A DNA stretch of 64,000 bases from Lepidostoma basale (taxonomy: Eukaryota; Arthropoda; Insecta; Trichoptera; Lepidostomatidae), in NCBI GenBank assembly GCA_022606425.2, contig JAHDVF020001334.1, positions 186,001-250,000 on the forward strand, in the 5' to 3' direction. Below the pieces are notes generated by a model. The model was not told the origin of the DNA. It saw nothing but the letters and a program-made list of their open reading frames with translations, and made no database searches. Made by a program: the position numbers and the translations under genes. Of this stretch, positions 61,918 through 64,000 are shown one piece after another. Every line of letters begins with the position of its first letter. Within the stretch, counting starts at the first letter, position 1.

Positions 61918-62245
61918 TCTTCTTATTTTCCTTTCTATCGGAGGTTAGAAAAAATTAGAGCTTTTTCATAGAATTTTGTAACAGATAAAGCAGCTCTAGA
62001 CAGGGATGTTGTGTTGCAAATTAACCATTCTCGAAGGTTTTCCAAACACGATTTCCTTCTTCTCCCAACTTCTTCGTTTTCCGTTAATTTTACCTTGAAC
62101 AATCAGTTGCAGCACTTTGTATTTATCGTTTCTCATAGTGTGCCCGAAGTATTCCAGTTTCCTGCGCTTTATGGTCTTGACAATTTCTTTTTATTTCTTC
62201 ATTTGCTGCAGTGCTTCCTCGTTCCTGACTCTTTCGTGAGTATAT
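61918..62245 (-). mobile_element. RTE9 LINE C-terminal fragment
   Basis: Minus strand: KTIKRRKLEYFGHTMRNDKY, KVLQLIVQGKINGKRRS, then after a shift ENLREWLICNTTSLSRAAL, ending SNLR; tail AAGAAGAA (TTCTTCTT on plus at 61918). Typical of insect RTE-type proteins. Confidence 0.82.
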
Positions 62246-62324
62246 AAAGTAATAAAATAAAACTTTTATGTTTCATAAATAAAATCCGTTTAAATAGTAT
62301 GCATTTTGATTAAACACGCATTTT

Positions 62325-62590
62325 TATTAGCTTCAAAAATCACGAGTACATTGTATTTATTGTTTATCGAACAATGATGTTAAACTCCATATTAAACAAT
62401 TAATACAAATGAAAGATCTATTTTCTTGAAGTTTTATAATAATTTATGGGAATAAATTTAAAAGTTATATAAGCACATTAGATAATAATTAAGACAAGCG
62501 AAACGTGTCATTCTCATATATTATAATAAAACTTCTAGAAAACCGACGTTTTCGAACGTATTGATTAATATATTTTATGTTATATTTAAC
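62325..62590. repeat. F1 foldback copy
   Basis: TATTGTTTATCGAACAATGA, TTAAACTCCATATTAAACAA, then ACAAGCGAAACGTGTCATTC TCATA, AATAAAACTTCTAGAAAACC. Confidence 0.7.
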
Positions 62591-62591
62591 A

Positions 62592-62765
62592 TAATCAAAT
62601 GATTTTACAGAAATCTCTTGATGGAAGTTAACTTTAAATAATAATTAAATAATACGATGTTTTTTTTAACTACTTCCACTTTTGTCTTTACAGCGACCGG
62701 TTTCGCAGGATGATTTTCGTGTAAGTAGTTAAAAAACGTATTTTTATTTAATTGTTAGTTATAAT
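62592..62765. repeat. F5 foldback copy
   Basis: Left arm AATCAAATGATTTTACAGAA, TCTCTTGATGGAAGTTAAC, ACTACTTCCACTTTTGTCTT, TACAGCGACCGGTTTCGCAG; a partial right arm (AAGTAGTTAAAAAACGTATT TTTATTTAATTG) follows. Confidence 0.7.
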
Positions 62766-63598
62766 ATATTATTTAATTTTATAACAGAGAAAATAAGTTT
62801 AATGCCATTTGAATTATGTCAATTTATTTCCATTTTTTACCAAAAAAAGCAAAATTTGTTAAATATTCAACAATATTACGTTGACTTTAATTTAAAATGA
62901 AATTAGCACAAACTTCTGAACACACACGAAACAAAAAAGGTTTTAAATTCACGTATATTTATTGCTTGTGTTTCTCTAGTGCTTTTTGAGATGGGCCCCG
63001 AGAAATTAGACACTCTATTAAAGGGCTCCCTGAAATTCAGATATTATCAGAGCTTTAAGCTCTACAGCGAGAGCTTTCCATCAGGAAAGCACTTTCTTGC
63101 ATCGCTTCGCTAATTGTTATTGCTTCTAGATTGTCTTTGTTTGCTCCGAACGTTTAAAGGGGACTCCCCTAGCGCCCTTTATTTATTTATCTGTTTTACA
63201 AATCACTTTGAACATAAATATGATGATTCTGATGCTTGTTATAAAATAAAACATTCAAATGTATTGATACGATATTGATTTGTTTACTAAAGTTTGTTTA
63301 CTTTCATATATTGTATAAAATTATTAATTTAACGTAAGTCTTGTGACATTTAAGAATAATGTCTAAACTCTTGTATTAGTGTTGTTTTAGAAACATATAT
63401 TTTAATATATTTTTCTATTTTAAATAATTTGTGTACAACACTCACTTAAATTAAATATCAAACATGTATCGGACTACCCAGGCCTGTTTAAGATTAGCAG
63501 GTTGGTTCTGCATGTTGAGAGATTAACAGTCGGTGCTGACACTGTCGATGATTACCACCCGGAAAATAAAGATGACGTGATTCTGAAAGAATTTCCTG
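62766..63598. other. Low-copy sequence with GC-richer island
   Basis: Positions 62990-63180 are GC-richer and unmatched. No exon identified. Confidence 0.3.
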
Positions 63599-63599
63599 A

Positions 63600-63765
63600 T
63601 AAGTCTAAAGAAATAATAATTAAATAAAACGATGTTTTTTAACTACTTCTACCTTTGTCTTTATTTCGACAGTGACCGGTTTCGCAAGGCTCGTTAATTA
63701 TTATTTAAAATGAACTTCCATCAAGAGATTTCAGGAAAATCATTTGATTATCCTAAAGAAATAAA
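63600..63765. repeat. F5 foldback copy
   Basis: Left AATAATAATTAAATAAAACG, ACTACTTCTACCTTTGTCTT, TATTTCGACAGTGACCGGTT TCGC; right AATTATTATTTAAAATGAAC, TTCCATCAAGAGATTTCAGG. On the minus strand the box is GCGAAACCGGUCACUGUCG. Confidence 0.7.
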
Positions 63766-64000
63766 ATTATTCTCCCCATAGCACACGACCAAAATATTAT
63801 ATTATATAAAACCTTATTGGTTTAAATGTTGGCAAAGAATTCCATATCAGTTCTGGATCTTCGGGGAATATTTATGTTGCTGACTTTATTGGTTAAAAAA
63901 ATGCGCAACATTTTGCGATGCAACCACATTTAAATTTCCTTCAGCCATGAAATTATACAAGATATGCTAAAATTACAAAAGCATTACTTTTGTAATATTT
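63766..64000. other. No recognisable feature
   Basis: AT-rich end of the window. Confidence 0.3.

Overview
This is an AT-rich stretch of an arthropod, almost certainly insect, nuclear genome. It carries no bacterial or organellar genes. What shows the origin is the repeat content: mariner/Tc1 transposons with TA duplications, many 5'-truncated RTE-type and CR1/Jockey-type non-LTR retrotransposons, Penelope-like retroelements with a GIY-YIG domain, tRNA-derived SINEs, Helitron-like 3' ends and MITEs. I cannot fix the insect order from sequence alone.

The host gene behind the repeats lies on the minus strand and is easy to miss because its exons are only 75-123 bp. Three exons are well supported: 33666-33578, 32038-31916 and 9670-9596. 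A fourth, 8099-8001, is likely. They join with matching phases (after the first, every junction is phase 1) and good splice sites. The first two encode the C-terminal half of a CUB domain, with its third and fourth cysteines. The next two encode a linker and a Thr-rich stretch, as expected for a secreted or membrane extracellular protein. The intron between 31915 and 9671 is about 22 kb and full of transposons. Most of the window is therefore intron of this one gene, and the gene runs out of the window at one or both ends. A tentative upstream exon is at 35163-34857.

Repeat layout: 1-2.6 kb foldback repeats, a tRNA-SINE and RTE; 3-7 kb an interspersed repeat (R5), a SINE and a nearly full mariner (5741-7022); 8-9.7 kb exons with a deleted Tc1-type element and an RT fragment; 10-31.9 kb the large intron, with RTE pieces, PLE 3' ends, hammerhead-like foldbacks and a second mariner (27692-29008) sitting inside one foldback; 32-35 kb exons; 36-37.8 kb a CR1-like element with a 533-codon open RT frame; 38-54 kb mixed RTE, SINE and MITE fragments, including a palindromic MITE (48974-49474) and a pogo-like MITE (49946-50494); 54.7-56.1 kb a third mariner with an RTE nested in it; 58-64 kb Jockey, PLE, a mariner half and more foldbacks.

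The most striking signal is a set of dispersed repeats with hammerhead-ribozyme geometry: a CUGANGA-like box, a short stem II, then GAAA, a short palindromic stem III and UH. Several families differ in sequence yet keep the pairing. Many copies are arranged as inverted pairs (foldbacks), and one family sits just downstream of Penelope GIY-YIG coding remnants. A second theme is an RTE family with (GTTA)n tails and a ~600-bp non-coding retroposon that shares its 3' terminus, which looks like a parasite of that RTE.
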